This document shows, piece after piece, positions 17,532 to 26,179 of a stretch of DNA of 64,000 nt. Each line of letters opens with the position of its first letter. Position 1 is the stretch's first letter. The stretch is taken from NCBI RefSeq assembly GCF_026967925.1, contig NZ_JAPVBI010000001.1, forward strand, positions 1,387,894 to 1,451,893, written 5' to 3'. A model generated the notes under the pieces. The model ran no database searches. It saw nothing but the letters and a program-made list of their open reading frames with translations, and had not been told where the DNA came from. Origin of the DNA: Modestobacter sp. VKM Ac-2985 (GTDB lineage: Bacteria; Actinomycetota; Actinomycetes; Mycobacteriales; Geodermatophilaceae). The translations under genes were made by a program, and so were the position numbers.

Positions 17532-18524
17532 TCAGGGGGCGACGGGCACCCGCACCAGGTCCGGGACCGAGCCGAACAGCGGCACGAGTGCGAGGTCTGC
17601 CGCTCGTGGGGTGAGGTGCACCCCGGCGATCATGCAGCGCACCGACCCGCCCGCCAGCTCGACCGTCGGCACGGCCACCGGCAGCAGCTGGGTGGTCGCC
17701 TCGATCCGCCGGCGCTGGGCCGGGGTGAGGCTGGCGGCGGCACGGGCGGAGAGCGCCAGCACCGGTCCGTCGCGGCCGGTCAGCTCGATGGCGTTGCCGG
17801 CGAACTCGCGGACCTGGTGCTCGGAGAGCTCGACGACGTCCCGCCCCGTGGCGGTGAGCCGGTCGACCACCCGGGCCCGGTCGACGGGCGTGCTGATCAT
17901 CCCGAGGCCGACGAGCGCCACCGCGCTGCCGACCGACATGAGCACGTTGGTGTGGTAGACCGCCCGGCCCTCGGCGTCGGCCGTGTCGAACAGCAGTGCC
18001 TCGTAGCCGAAGGTCGCGCAGAACCGCGCCAGCGCCCGGGGATGTGCCCGGTGGGAGCGGGAGACGTAGGCGACCCGCTCCCGGTGGTCGAGCACCATGG
18101 CGCCGGTCGACTCGAGGAACAGCCCGTCCCGCTCCATGTCGGAGAAGTCCACGACCTGCGTCACGCGGTAGCGGTCCTCGAGCAGTTGCACCACGTCGGC
18201 GCGTCGTTCGCTGCGCCGGTTGACGGCGAACATCGGGTAGAGGGCGACCCGCCCGTCGGGGTGGGTCGACAGCCAGTTGTTCGGGAAGACGCTGTCCGGG
18301 CGGTCCTGTGTGTGGTCGTCGAAGAGGTGCACGACCACCCCCGCCGCCTCCAGCGCCTCGGCCAGCCGGGTCACCTCGTCCCGCGCCCGGGCGGCGACAC
18401 CGACGGCGTCCGGCCCGGCGGGCAGCGACTGGAAGGCGTTGTCGACCCGGGTCAGCTCGTTGGGCCGGAAGTGGTGCGGGCGGATGAGCACGACGGCACC
18501 CGGTGCCTGTGCGGGCGCCGCCAT
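17532..18524 (-). CDS. ctlX: CtlX-family amidinotransferase/dihydrolase (citrulline or arginine-type hydrolase)
   Basis: 330 aa. Features of the guanidine-modifying superfamily: SVFPNNW (about 91-97), the ESTGAMVLDH segment, YHTNVLM, and a C-terminal catalytic Cys in SVRCMIAG (about residue 296), with His residues preceding. This pattern is that of the CtlX group, annotated as citrulline-utilisation hydrolase. It would hydrolyse a ureido or guanidino compound in the cytoplasm. The ATG overlaps the stop of a 27-codon leader ORF (TGATG). An Lrp-family regulator is divergent, which fits amino-acid-responsive control. Confidence 0.85.
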   Translation of the reverse strand: MAAPAQAPGAVVLIRPHHFRPNELTRVDNAFQSLPAGPDAVGVAARARDEVTRLAEALEAAGVVVHLFDDHTQDRPDSVFPNNWLSTHPDGRVALYPMFAVNRRSERRADVVQLLEDRYRVTQVVDFSDMERDGLFLESTGAMVLDHRERVAYVSRSHRAHPRALARFCATFGYEALLFDTADAEGRAVYHTNVLMSVGSAVALVGLGMISTPVDRARVVDRLTATGRDVVELSEHQVREFAGNAIELTGRDGPVLALSARAAASLTPAQRRRIEATTQLLPVAVPTVELAGGSVRCMIAGVHLTPRAADLALVPLFGSVPDLVRVPVAP

Positions 18525-18607
18525 CAGGCTCCGACCGGGACGACGACGGCGATCGGTGCGGCGGAGAGCCGGCGGATCGTGGTGCGTACGTCGACGAGCG
18601 CAGTCAT
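18524..18607 (-). CDS. 27-aa leader ORF coupled to ctlX
   Basis: The ORF starts at ATG 18607 with AGGAAGG five bases upstream, the best ribosome-binding site in the area, and ends with TGA at 18526-18524 sharing its A with the ctlX ATG. The peptide reads MTALVDVRTTIRR then a hydrophobic Pro/Val tail. ctlX itself has only GGAG inside this ORF, so its translation probably depends on termination here. It could be a regulatory leader peptide or simply a small protein. Confidence 0.5.
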   Translation of the reverse strand: MTALVDVRTTIRRLSAAPIAVVVPVGA

Positions 18608-18729
18608 CCGAGCCTTCCTGTCAGCGGTACCTCAAGGCTAGGAACGGACGATGTGCATCCGCAACGAACGTTCAGTGCGATCCTGTGTGCTGGGATGAGC
18701 AGTATTGACGCTGGGATTGGACTTTCTGC

Positions 18730-19161
18730 ATGGCTGCGCTCACCGACCTCGATCGCCGGCTGCTCGCCGTCCTGCGCGAGGACGGTCGGGCGCCCGTCGC
18801 CGAGATCGCCCGCCGGCTCGGGGTCACCCGGGCCACGGTGACCAGCCGGATGGACCGGTTGGTGGGCGAGGGCGTCATCGTCGGCTTCACCGTGCGGGTG
18901 CGGGAGGACGCGGTCGCCGGTGAGGTCCGGGCGGTCACGCTGATCGAGGTGGAGGGCCGCTCGACGGACGCGGTGATCCGCCGGCTGCGGGGCTTCACCG
19001 AGATCGACGCGCTGCACTCCACCAACGGCGGCTGGGACCTCGTCGCCGAGGTCCGCACCCGTGACCTGATGGAGTTCGACCGGCTGCTCGGCCGCATCCG
19101 GTCGATCGACGGCGTCCTCAACAGCGAGACCAGCCTGCTGCTGTCCTCCGTGCTGCGCTGA
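18730..19161 (+). CDS. Lrp/AsnC-family transcriptional regulator
   Basis: 143 aa. The N-terminal HTH reads LTDLDRRLLAVLREDGRAP, EIARRLGVTRATVTSRMDRL; the rest is the Lrp/AsnC effector-binding (RAM) domain with the typical GGWDLVAEV strand. Members bind amino acids and control transport or catabolism genes. The divergent ctlX leader and gene, 122 bp away, are the likely target. Confidence 0.9.
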   Translation: MAALTDLDRRLLAVLREDGRAPVAEIARRLGVTRATVTSRMDRLVGEGVIVGFTVRVREDAVAGEVRAVTLIEVEGRSTDAVIRRLRGFTEIDALHSTNGGWDLVAEVRTRDLMEFDRLLGRIRSIDGVLNSETSLLLSSVLR

Positions 19162-19175
19162 CCCCGGCCGGCGCA

Positions 19176-20807
19176 TCAGTCCTCGGTCAGCCAGACGGCG
19201 GTGTTCGGCGGCAGGGCGATGCTGCCGGCCGAGGCGTGCACCCGGGTGGCCGAGGCGAGCAGCACCTGACCGCGGGAGCGGACCAGCACCGTGGTCGCGC
19301 CCATGTTGACCACGCAGCGCACCGTCTCCTCCTCCCCGACACAGCGGACGGTCAGGACGTCGCCGCGGGTGCTCACCGTCGCCTCGCCGGAGCCCAGCGC
19401 CGGGTGGGCGGCACGCAGAGCCAGGGCCCGCCGGTAGAGGGTCAGCATCGAGCCGCCGTCCCGGGTCTGCCCGGAGACCGCGTAGCCGCTCCACTCGGCC
19501 GGGATGGGCAGCCACGGCTGGGCCGCGCCGTCGGGGGAGAAGCCGACGCCGTCCGAGTCGTTCCACGGCATCGGCACCCGGCAGCCGTCGCGGCCGGCGC
19601 GCTCGCCGCCGCTGCGGAAGAAGATCGGGTCGGTCTTCGCCTCGTCCGGCACCACGGCCTGGGGCAGCCCCAGCTCGTCGCCCGCGTACAGGTACGCCGA
19701 CCCCGGCAGTGCCAGCATCAGCAGCGCGGCGGCCCGGGCGCGGGCGGTGCCCAGGGCGCCGCCGCCGAAGCGGGTGACCTGCCGGTCCTTGTCGTGGTTG
19801 CCGAGCACCCAGGAGACCGGGGCGCCGACCTGACCGAAGGCGTCGAGCGCGCTCTGCACCCCATCGGCGAAGGCCGCGGTGTCCCACGGTGACTTGAGCA
19901 GCCGGAAGGAGAAGGACTGGTGCATCTCGTCGGGCCGGGAGTACAGCGCGACCTGCTCCAGGTCGGCCAGGCAGACCTCGCCGACCAGCATGGTGTCCGG
20001 GTACTCGTCGCAGACCGACCGCCACTGGCGCCACACGTCGTGCACCTCGGGCTGGTTCCAGGTCATCGCCTGCTCGGGCCCGTGGCCGAACAGGGTGGGG
20101 GAGTAGGCGCCCGGGTTGTCCCGCAGCCCGGCGTCCTTGAACAGGCCGTAGGCGACGTCGACCCGGAACCCGCTGACCCCACGGTCGAGCCAGAACCGGA
20201 GCGTCTTCTCGAAGTCGGCGGCGACCGCCGGGTCCCGCCAGTTCAGGTCCGGCTGCTCGGGGGCGAACAGGTGCAGGTACCAGCGGCCGTCCGGGGTGCG
20301 CGACCAGGCCGGGCCGCCGAAGAGCGAGCGCCAGTTGTTCGGCGGCTCCTCCGACGGCGGGGCGAAGTGGTACCGGGCGGCCTCGGGGGAGTCGGGGTCG
20401 GCGAGTGCGGCCTGGAACCAGGGGTGCTGGTCAGAGGTGTGGTTCGGGACGACGTCGAGGACGACGCGCAGCCCGAGCTGCCGGGCGTCGGCGACCAGGG
20501 CCTCCAGGTCGGCGACGTCGCCGTAGTCGGGGTCGACCGCCCGGTAGTCGCAGATGTCGTAGCCGCCGTCGGCCCCACCGGAGGGGTAGTGCGGGTTGAT
20601 CCAGAGGGCGTCGACGCCCAGCCAGGACAGGTAGGGCAACCGGGAGCGCAGGCCGGCCAGGTCGCCGATCCCGTCGCCGTTGCCGTCGGCGAAGGACCGC
20701 AGGTAGACCTGGTAGACCACGGCCGACCGCCACCAGGGCGACGGGGACCGCTGGGCCGCGACCTGCTGCTCGGTCGAGGTCCGCATCGTTGCGAGCCGAC
20801 GTGACAT
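19176..20807 (-). CDS. GH13 alpha-glucosidase (oligo-1,6-glucosidase type)
   Basis: 543 aa. GH13 motifs: VVLDVVPNHTS (region I, about 115-125), GFRVDVAYG with nucleophile Asp217, MLVGEVCL with acid/base Glu277, and LGNHDKD with Asp339. The DGNGDGIGDLAGL segment near residue 41 is a calcium-type loop of the oligo-1,6-glucosidase subfamily. There is no signal peptide, so it should act in the cytoplasm on alpha-glucosides such as maltose, isomaltose or trehalose-derived sugars. The gene stands alone, with no sugar transporter beside it; it is convergent with the Lrp gene. Confidence 0.9.
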   Translation of the reverse strand: MSRRLATMRTSTEQQVAAQRSPSPWWRSAVVYQVYLRSFADGNGDGIGDLAGLRSRLPYLSWLGVDALWINPHYPSGGADGGYDICDYRAVDPDYGDVADLEALVADARQLGLRVVLDVVPNHTSDQHPWFQAALADPDSPEAARYHFAPPSEEPPNNWRSLFGGPAWSRTPDGRWYLHLFAPEQPDLNWRDPAVAADFEKTLRFWLDRGVSGFRVDVAYGLFKDAGLRDNPGAYSPTLFGHGPEQAMTWNQPEVHDVWRQWRSVCDEYPDTMLVGEVCLADLEQVALYSRPDEMHQSFSFRLLKSPWDTAAFADGVQSALDAFGQVGAPVSWVLGNHDKDRQVTRFGGGALGTARARAAALLMLALPGSAYLYAGDELGLPQAVVPDEAKTDPIFFRSGGERAGRDGCRVPMPWNDSDGVGFSPDGAAQPWLPIPAEWSGYAVSGQTRDGGSMLTLYRRALALRAAHPALGSGEATVSTRGDVLTVRCVGEEETVRCVVNMGATTVLVRSRGQVLLASATRVHASAGSIALPPNTAVWLTED

Positions 20808-20922
20808 GTCCTCACCATCGGCAGCTCAGCCGGCGAACTGTGTGGCGCGCATCACGAAGGGCCACCGCGGTCTCTGGCGGATCTCGCCAACCCGGCGCGC
20901 CGGGGCCGGCCGGTCGGGGGGC

Positions 20923-21225
20923 TCAGTCCGATGGCGGGAGCAGGCGCGGGGCGAAGACCTCGTCGATCGGCCGCGGGCCGATGTACTGGCGGCAGCTGCA
21001 GGCGACCCAGGTGTGCCCGGCCCACTTGCCGCGCTTGGTGTAGGCGTCCCGGGCGATCTCGGAGTGGCACGTGCCCCGCTCGGGGTCGTGCTGGCTCAGC
21101 GGGTGGCCGCAGGCGCACACGGCCTGGGGCACCGGCGGGCCGGTCGGACGGCGACGCCCCAGCCGGCCGGCCGCGTAACCGACGGCGATCAGCAGTGCAC
21201 CCACACCCAGGCTCACCGGGTCCAC
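20923..21225 (-). CDS. Small membrane protein with Cys/His cluster
   Basis: 100 aa from a GTG. One N-terminal hydrophobic helix (about residues 5-22) is followed by an Arg/Pro linker and a soluble part with Cys and His residues arranged as CACGHPLSQHD, CHSE, CSCRQY, suggestive of a metal-binding fold. No family is recognised. GGAGGG lies upstream of the start. Confidence 0.6.
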   Translation of the reverse strand: MDPVSLGVGALLIAVGYAAGRLGRRRPTGPPVPQAVCACGHPLSQHDPERGTCHSEIARDAYTKRGKWAGHTWVACSCRQYIGPRPIDEVFAPRLLPPSD

Positions 21226-21322
21226 CGGGACACCCCCTCCAGTCGTCGTCGACGGTAGCGCGGGAGCCGGGACGGCGGGACACCCATGATTGGCCCTCTG
21301 TGACGCGGGGCACAGGAAGAGC

Positions 21323-21577
21323 GTGGACAGCTACGCCGTCGGATTCGCCCGGCCGGACCGTCGATCCTGGGCCCAGCCGGTCGACCAGCCCAAGTCCTGG
21401 CACGCCGTCGAGGCGCACCGGCCCGCCGAGGAGCTCGACGGGGAGGTGGAGCTCGCCGTCTGTGGGTCGATCGTGCAGATCTGGGGCTCGCAGCAGTGGC
21501 AGCGGATGAGCAGGGGCCGCGACACCTGTGCCGAGTGCCGGCGCCTCACGGCGCCGGCACTGCGACAGGTCGGCTAG
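21323..21577 (+). CDS. Small hypothetical protein with CxxC
   Basis: 84 aa from a GTG with AGGAAGA upstream. It starts VDSYAVGFARPDRRSW and has Cys in ELAVCGS and CAECRR. The layout is that of small actinobacterial proteins of unknown role that resemble a zinc ribbon half. Its end overlaps by four bases the end of the convergent acyl-CoA dehydrogenase gene. Confidence 0.5.
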   Translation: MDSYAVGFARPDRRSWAQPVDQPKSWHAVEAHRPAEELDGEVELAVCGSIVQIWGSQQWQRMSRGRDTCAECRRLTAPALRQVG

Positions 21578-22797
21578 ATCGACTGCGGGGTGTCCGCCGG
21601 CTTCCGCTCGGCGCGAGCGCTCCGACGACCGGTGATCGCCGAGATCCCGGTGATGTCCCGGCCCACGATGAGCGCCTGCACGTGGTCGGTGCCCTCGAAG
21701 GTGTAGATCGCCTCGATGTCGGCGTGGTGCCGGGCGATGTGGTGCTCGAGCAGGATCCCGTCGCCGCCGAACAGGTCCCGGGCGTCGGCCACGATCGCCC
21801 GGGCCTTCTTGCAGTTGTTCATCTTCGCCATCGAGGCCATGGCTGCGGTCATCCGACCCTCGTCGGCGAGCTTGCTCAACCGCCAGCTCAGCAGCCGCAT
21901 GCTGGTGATCTCGGCCAGCATCCGGGCCAGCTTCTCCTGCACCAGCTGGTAGCCGGCGATCGGCTGGCCGAACTGCTCACGCTGCATCGTGTGCTTCAGC
22001 GCCAGCTCGTAGGCGGCCTCCGCGATGCCCAGTGCCCGCCAGGCCACGGTGTACCGGGTGCGGTCCAGGACCACGGAGACGTCCTTGAACGAGCGGCAGT
22101 TGGCCAGCTTGTTCTCCGCCGGCACCCGAACCTCGTCCAGGGTGATCTCGGCCTGCCAGACCGCCCGCAGTGCGGTCTTCCCGGTCATCCGGGTGGCGGT
22201 CCAGCCGATCGAGCCCTTGGGGACGACGTACCCGCCGACCGCACCGTCGGAGTCCCGGGCCCAGATGAGCACCAGGTCGGCGATCGTGCCGTTGCCGATC
22301 CACTTCTTGGCGCCGTTGAGCACCCACTCGTCGCCGTCCCGGCGGGCGCTGGTCTCCAGGGCGACGGCGTCCGAGCCGTGCGCGGGCTCGGTGAGGCCGA
22401 ACGCGCCGATCAACTCCATCCGGGCCATCGCCGGCAGCCACCGCTCGCGCTGTTCCTCGTCGCCCAGCAGCTCGATCGACTGCATGGCCAGGAAGCTGTG
22501 CACCCCGTAGAAGGTGCCCAGGCTGCCGTCGGCGCGGGCCCACTCGGCGGCGACCAGCCCAGCGGCGACCGCGCTCATCCCGGGGGAGCCGTACCCGGCG
22601 ACGGTGCCGCCGGCGATGCCCAGCTCGGCCATCTTCGGGACCAGCTCGAACGGGAACTCGGCCCGCTCCCAGTAGTCGTTGATGATCGGCGTGACCTCGC
22701 GCGCGCAGAAGTCGCGGACCCGGTCCCGCAGCTCGATCTCCTCCGGCTCCAGGAGGTCGTCGAGGGCGTAGAAGTCAGAGGAAGCGTCGTTGCTCAC
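21574..22797 (-). CDS. Acyl-CoA dehydrogenase (glutaryl-CoA dehydrogenase-like)
   Basis: About 407 aa from the GTG at 22797; a start at 22824 would add nine residues. Family features: FGLTEPAHGSDA (FAD/substrate loop), WIGNGTIADLVLIWAR, REQFGQPIAGYQL and, near the C-terminus, YTFEGTDHVQALIVGRDITG carrying the catalytic Glu in the position used by glutaryl-CoA and related dehydrogenases. It oxidises a short-chain or dicarboxylic acyl-CoA and passes electrons to ETF. No CoA transferase or ligase gene is next to it, so the substrate remains open. Confidence 0.88.
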   Translation of the reverse strand: MSNDASSDFYALDDLLEPEEIELRDRVRDFCAREVTPIINDYWERAEFPFELVPKMAELGIAGGTVAGYGSPGMSAVAAGLVAAEWARADGSLGTFYGVHSFLAMQSIELLGDEEQRERWLPAMARMELIGAFGLTEPAHGSDAVALETSARRDGDEWVLNGAKKWIGNGTIADLVLIWARDSDGAVGGYVVPKGSIGWTATRMTGKTALRAVWQAEITLDEVRVPAENKLANCRSFKDVSVVLDRTRYTVAWRALGIAEAAYELALKHTMQREQFGQPIAGYQLVQEKLARMLAEITSMRLLSWRLSKLADEGRMTAAMASMAKMNNCKKARAIVADARDLFGGDGILLEHHIARHHADIEAIYTFEGTDHVQALIVGRDITGISAITGRRSARAERKPADTPQSI

Positions 22798-22838
22798 CGC
22801 TGCGAAGCTACCCCTGGCTGGCACTCGGTGCCGTGTGC

Positions 22839-23348
22839 TCAGCGCCGCTCCAGGGAGCCGCGCAGGAGGGCTGCCTGCCCAGCGTGCTGGAGGTCGTCAC
22901 CGACGACGCTGAGCAGCCGGACGCCGAGGGTCACCGGCGGGTCCCAGCGCTCGTCGACGACCCGGTCGAGGTCCGCGGCGGTCAGCGTGCCCACGAACTC
23001 GGCGGTCCGGCGGTGCACGTCGGCGTGGTAGCCGAGGAGCAGTTGCGGGTCGGTGACCTGGGTGCGTGCGACGTCGGTACTGCTGAACCCGTAGCCGATG
23101 GCGCCCGGGTCGAACGGCAGCCCGAACCGGTCGTGCCACCCGGCGTCGGTGTAGGCCTGCTCGGTCCCGGCGACCTCCGACACGTGGTCGTCCTGCACCC
23201 GGGTCAGGTGCCAGACCAGCCAGGCGATCGTGTTCGCGTCCGGGTCGATCCGGGCGGTCAGCAGCTCGGGGGCGATGCCCTCGACCGCCCCGCGGACGGC
23301 CTCCTCGACGTTGTCGAACGCAGTCAGCAGCAGGTCCTGGCTCTCCAT
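22839..23348 (-). CDS. DUF664/DinB-superfamily protein (mycothiol-dependent type)
   Basis: 169 aa. Four-helix DinB-like protein with metal-ligand histidines in TIAWLVWHLTRVQDDH (about 40-55) and in the C-terminal GDDLQHAGQAALLRG. This is the DUF664 group of actinobacteria, several of which are treated as mycothiol-dependent enzymes. The reaction catalysed here is unknown. The gene follows the acyl-CoA dehydrogenase tandemly on the same strand upstream. Confidence 0.8.
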   Translation of the reverse strand: MESQDLLLTAFDNVEEAVRGAVEGIAPELLTARIDPDANTIAWLVWHLTRVQDDHVSEVAGTEQAYTDAGWHDRFGLPFDPGAIGYGFSSTDVARTQVTDPQLLLGYHADVHRRTAEFVGTLTAADLDRVVDERWDPPVTLGVRLLSVVGDDLQHAGQAALLRGSLERR

Positions 23349-23378
23349 GATCGCCGGGCTACCCGAGCGCCCGGCGGA

Positions 23379-23492
23379 TCACTCGCCCGGCGGCTCGCTG
23401 GCCTCCTCCAGCTGCTCGACCTGCTCGGGGGTGGCCTGCTCCAGGGCGATGTCCCGGGGCTCAGGGAGGTCGTCGTCGGCCGGTGTCGTCAT
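23379..23492 (-). CDS. Short acidic ORF, 37 aa
   Basis: MTTPADDDLPEPRD followed by a Glu-rich helix ending EASEPPGE. It is too short for most gene callers. Codon positions are strongly G/C at the third base, as in real genes here, and it is flanked by genes without overlap. The ribosome-binding site is weak. It may be a small acidic protein; no homologue is known to me. Confidence 0.4.
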   Translation of the reverse strand: MTTPADDDLPEPRDIALEQATPEQVEQLEEASEPPGE

Positions 23493-23560
23493 GACGACAC
23501 CCTGACCCGACTCCGGGGCGCACGCTAGGTTGCCGGGGACATCGACCCGGCAGGAGGCCC

Positions 23561-24592
23561 GTGTTCACCCTGTTCTCGCGATTCTCGCGGGTGGTGCAGG
23601 CCCGGTTGCGCGGCTGGCGGCTGCCGCTGGCCGTCCTGGTCTTCGTCTTCGTGACGAGTTGGCCCGCGATGGCGCTGGTGGAGGGGGCCGACAGCGACAT
23701 CGTCGCGCCGGCCAACTACTGGTGGTACTTCGTCGTCACCTCCGCCACGGTCGGCTACGGCGACCTGTTCCCGGTCTCCGCCGCCGGCCACGTGGTCGGG
23801 GCCTACGTGATCATCGGTGGCATCGTCACGCTGACGTTGCTGTTCACCCGGCTGGCCGACTACCTGCAGTCGGTCCGCAGCCGGCGCCTGAAGGGTGTGG
23901 AAGAGCTGGACCTGACCGATCACGTCGTCGTGCTGGGGTACTTCCCGGGCCGCACCGAGCGGATGCTCTCCGAGCTGGCCGCCGAGGGGCGCAGCCGGGT
24001 CGCGCTGTGCGCCTGGGAGGACGTGCCGGAGGACCCGGTGCCGGAACGCACCGAGGTGTCCTTCGTCCGTGGCGACCTCAGCCACGCCGACGTCATGACC
24101 CGGGCCAACGTGGCCGCGGCCCGCGTGGTGGTGATCGACGGGCGGGACGACAACGAGACGCTGGCGGTCGCGGTCGCGGTGCACCACGCGGCCCCGGACG
24201 TGCACAAGGTGGCCGCGCTGCGCGACCTGGACCGCCGGGACAACCTCCGGTACGTCGACTCCCGGATCGCCTGCGTGCAGTGGCACATGCCCTTCCTCAT
24301 CACCGAGGAGGCGCTGGACCCCGGGCTCACCGACGTCTACGGCGACCTGATGAGCAGCCACGGCCACGGCAACACCTACTCGGTCCGGCTGCCTTCCGGG
24401 CACCGGCTGGGCACCTTCGGGGACTGCCAGATGCGCTTCGGGCAGGCCTTCGGCGCGACGGTGCTGGCGCTGCGCGGGCCCGACGGCCTGACGGTCAGCC
24501 CGGCCTGGGACACCCCGGTGGCCGACGGGACGACGCTCTACTACGTCGGCCGCCGCCGGATCGACGCCGGGGAACTGCTCGCCGCCCGCTGA
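23561..24592 (+). CDS. Potassium channel with RCK (TrkA-N) domain
   Basis: 343 aa. Two transmembrane helices (about 21-40 and 70-98) flank a pore loop with the K+ selectivity filter TVGYGD (63-68). After residue 110 an RCK/TrkA-N domain follows (DHVVVLGYFPGR, with its Rossmann-like repeats to about 240) and a C-terminal TrkA-C-like part. This is a Kch/MthK-type channel gated by cytoplasmic ligands. The start at GTG 23561 follows CAGGAGG. Confidence 0.88.
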   Translation: MFTLFSRFSRVVQARLRGWRLPLAVLVFVFVTSWPAMALVEGADSDIVAPANYWWYFVVTSATVGYGDLFPVSAAGHVVGAYVIIGGIVTLTLLFTRLADYLQSVRSRRLKGVEELDLTDHVVVLGYFPGRTERMLSELAAEGRSRVALCAWEDVPEDPVPERTEVSFVRGDLSHADVMTRANVAAARVVVIDGRDDNETLAVAVAVHHAAPDVHKVAALRDLDRRDNLRYVDSRIACVQWHMPFLITEEALDPGLTDVYGDLMSSHGHGNTYSVRLPSGHRLGTFGDCQMRFGQAFGATVLALRGPDGLTVSPAWDTPVADGTTLYYVGRRRIDAGELLAAR

Positions 24593-24667
24593 ACCGGCTG
24601 TTTGCGTCGGCCGAGCACCTCGTCGATGCTGGCCGCCCCGGACCGACCACAGCGAGGAGCGGGCTCG

Positions 24668-26179
24668 ATGCAGCAGTCGGCGACGCAGCGCACCGGCGGT
24701 CGGGCGGCGCGCTGGCAGGCCCGGATGGGGGCCGGCCTCGTCGGCTACCTGGTGTTCGTCGAGTTCACCAGCGGCGTCCTGCAGGGCTACTACATCCCGC
24801 TGCTCACCGACATCGCCCGGCACCTGGGGATCAACGACGCCGACGTCAACTGGCTCGAGGCCGGCCAGCTGATGCTCTCCGCGATCGCCGTCCCGGTGCT
24901 GGCCAAGCTCGGTGACCTGCACGGGCACCGCCGGATGCTGCTCTGGTCGGCGGTCGTCGTCGCGGTGGCCACCATCGTGCTGGCGTTCGCCCAGACGTTC
25001 CCGGTGTTCCTGCTGGCCTGGGCCGTGCAGGGCGTCTACGCGGCCTGGCTGCCGCTGCAGGTGGCGCTGATCTACAGCCGCTCCCGCGGGCTGCCGGACA
25101 CGGCGGCCCGCACCCGGCGGGCCACCGGCCTCATCGTCGCCGCGCTGCAGCTCGGCGCCATCGTGGGCGCGCTCAGCGGCGGGGTGATCGGCGGCCTGCT
25201 GGGCGACGCGCTCTGGCTGGTGCTGCTGGCCCCCGGCGTGCTCGTCGTCGGGGTGGTCGTGGTCGTCTGGCGGCTGGTGCCGGAGGGGACCGACCGGATG
25301 CAGGGGGTGGTCGACTCCGGCGGTGCCGCGCTGCTGACCGCGATCCTGCTGGTGGTCACCGGGGGGCTGACGTTCGTCCGGCTCAACGGTGAGCAGGCCT
25401 GGCCGTGGCTGGTGGTCGCGGCCGGCCTCCTCCTGGTGGTGCCGTTCGTGCGCTACGAGCTGCGGCAGCCCGACCCGCTGGTCGACTTCCGCGTGCTGCG
25501 CAGCTCGGCGATGTGGCCGGTGCAGCTGACCGCGGGGCTGTTCGGGGTCAGCGTGCTGGGCGCGCAGGGCCCGCTGTCCACGTTCGCCCGCACCGACCCG
25601 GACGTCTACGGCTACGGCCTCGGGCTGACGACCAGCTCGGTGTCGCTGGTCATCGGCGCCTACGTGATCTCCATGCTGGTCGGTGCGAGCCAGTTCGCCC
25701 ACGCCTCGCGGCTCACCACGCCACGGCTGACCCTGATCGGTGCCGCGTCCCTGGTCGCCACCGGCTACCTGCTGCTGGTGCCCTTCCACGACCAGCTCGG
25801 CCAGGTGCTGGCCGGCATGACGATCGCCGGTCTGGGCTCCGGGGCGCTCGTCGCGGCCCTGCCCGCCGCCGCCGCAGCGGCCGCCCCGGCCGGCCGCACC
25901 GCCGTCGCCACCGGGCTCACCAACACCACCAAGGTCATCGGCGGCATGTTCGCCTCCTCGGTGTTCGCCCTGGTCCTCGCCGCCGGCGCGCCCGTGCTGG
26001 CCGGCGGGGTGGCGGGCACCGCCGGGTCGCTCACCGGGTACGTGACGGTCTGGACCATCTGCGGCAGCACGGCGCTGGTCGCCGCCGTCGCGCTCGTGTT
26101 CGTCCCGCGGCTGGCCTTCGCCGACCCCGCGCAGACCGAGGACCGCACCGTTGCGGCCCGGGAGGAGACAACTGGATGA
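24668..26179 (+). CDS. MFS transporter (DHA2-like exporter)
   Basis: 503 aa from the ATG at 24668 with GAGGAG upstream. At least twelve, probably fourteen, hydrophobic helices are visible. The loop after helix 2 has the MFS signature variant GDLHGHRRMLL. N-terminal and C-terminal halves match EmrB/QacA-type drug exporters. Substrate unknown. The stop overlaps the start of the M20 peptidase gene (ATGA), so the two are translated together; a peptidase-exporter pair may handle a peptide or amidated compound (inference). Confidence 0.8.
   Translation: MQQSATQRTGGRAARWQARMGAGLVGYLVFVEFTSGVLQGYYIPLLTDIARHLGINDADVNWLEAGQLMLSAIAVPVLAKLGDLHGHRRMLLWSAVVVAVATIVLAFAQTFPVFLLAWAVQGVYAAWLPLQVALIYSRSRGLPDTAARTRRATGLIVAALQLGAIVGALSGGVIGGLLGDALWLVLLAPGVLVVGVVVVVWRLVPEGTDRMQGVVDSGGAALLTAILLVVTGGLTFVRLNGEQAWPWLVVAAGLLLVVPFVRYELRQPDPLVDFRVLRSSAMWPVQLTAGLFGVSVLGAQGPLSTFARTDPDVYGYGLGLTTSSVSLVIGAYVISMLVGASQFAHASRLTTPRLTLIGAASLVATGYLLLVPFHDQLGQVLAGMTIAGLGSGALVAALPAAAAAAAPAGRTAVATGLTNTTKVIGGMFASSVFALVLAAGAPVLAGGVAGTAGSLTGYVTVWTICGSTALVAAVALVFVPRLAFADPAQTEDRTVAAREETTG

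Noticed and set aside
23525-25789. 754-aa open frame antisense to the channel and MFS genes
   Set aside because: His/Gln/Arg-rich translation that spans two real genes and an intergenic gap; no start signal.
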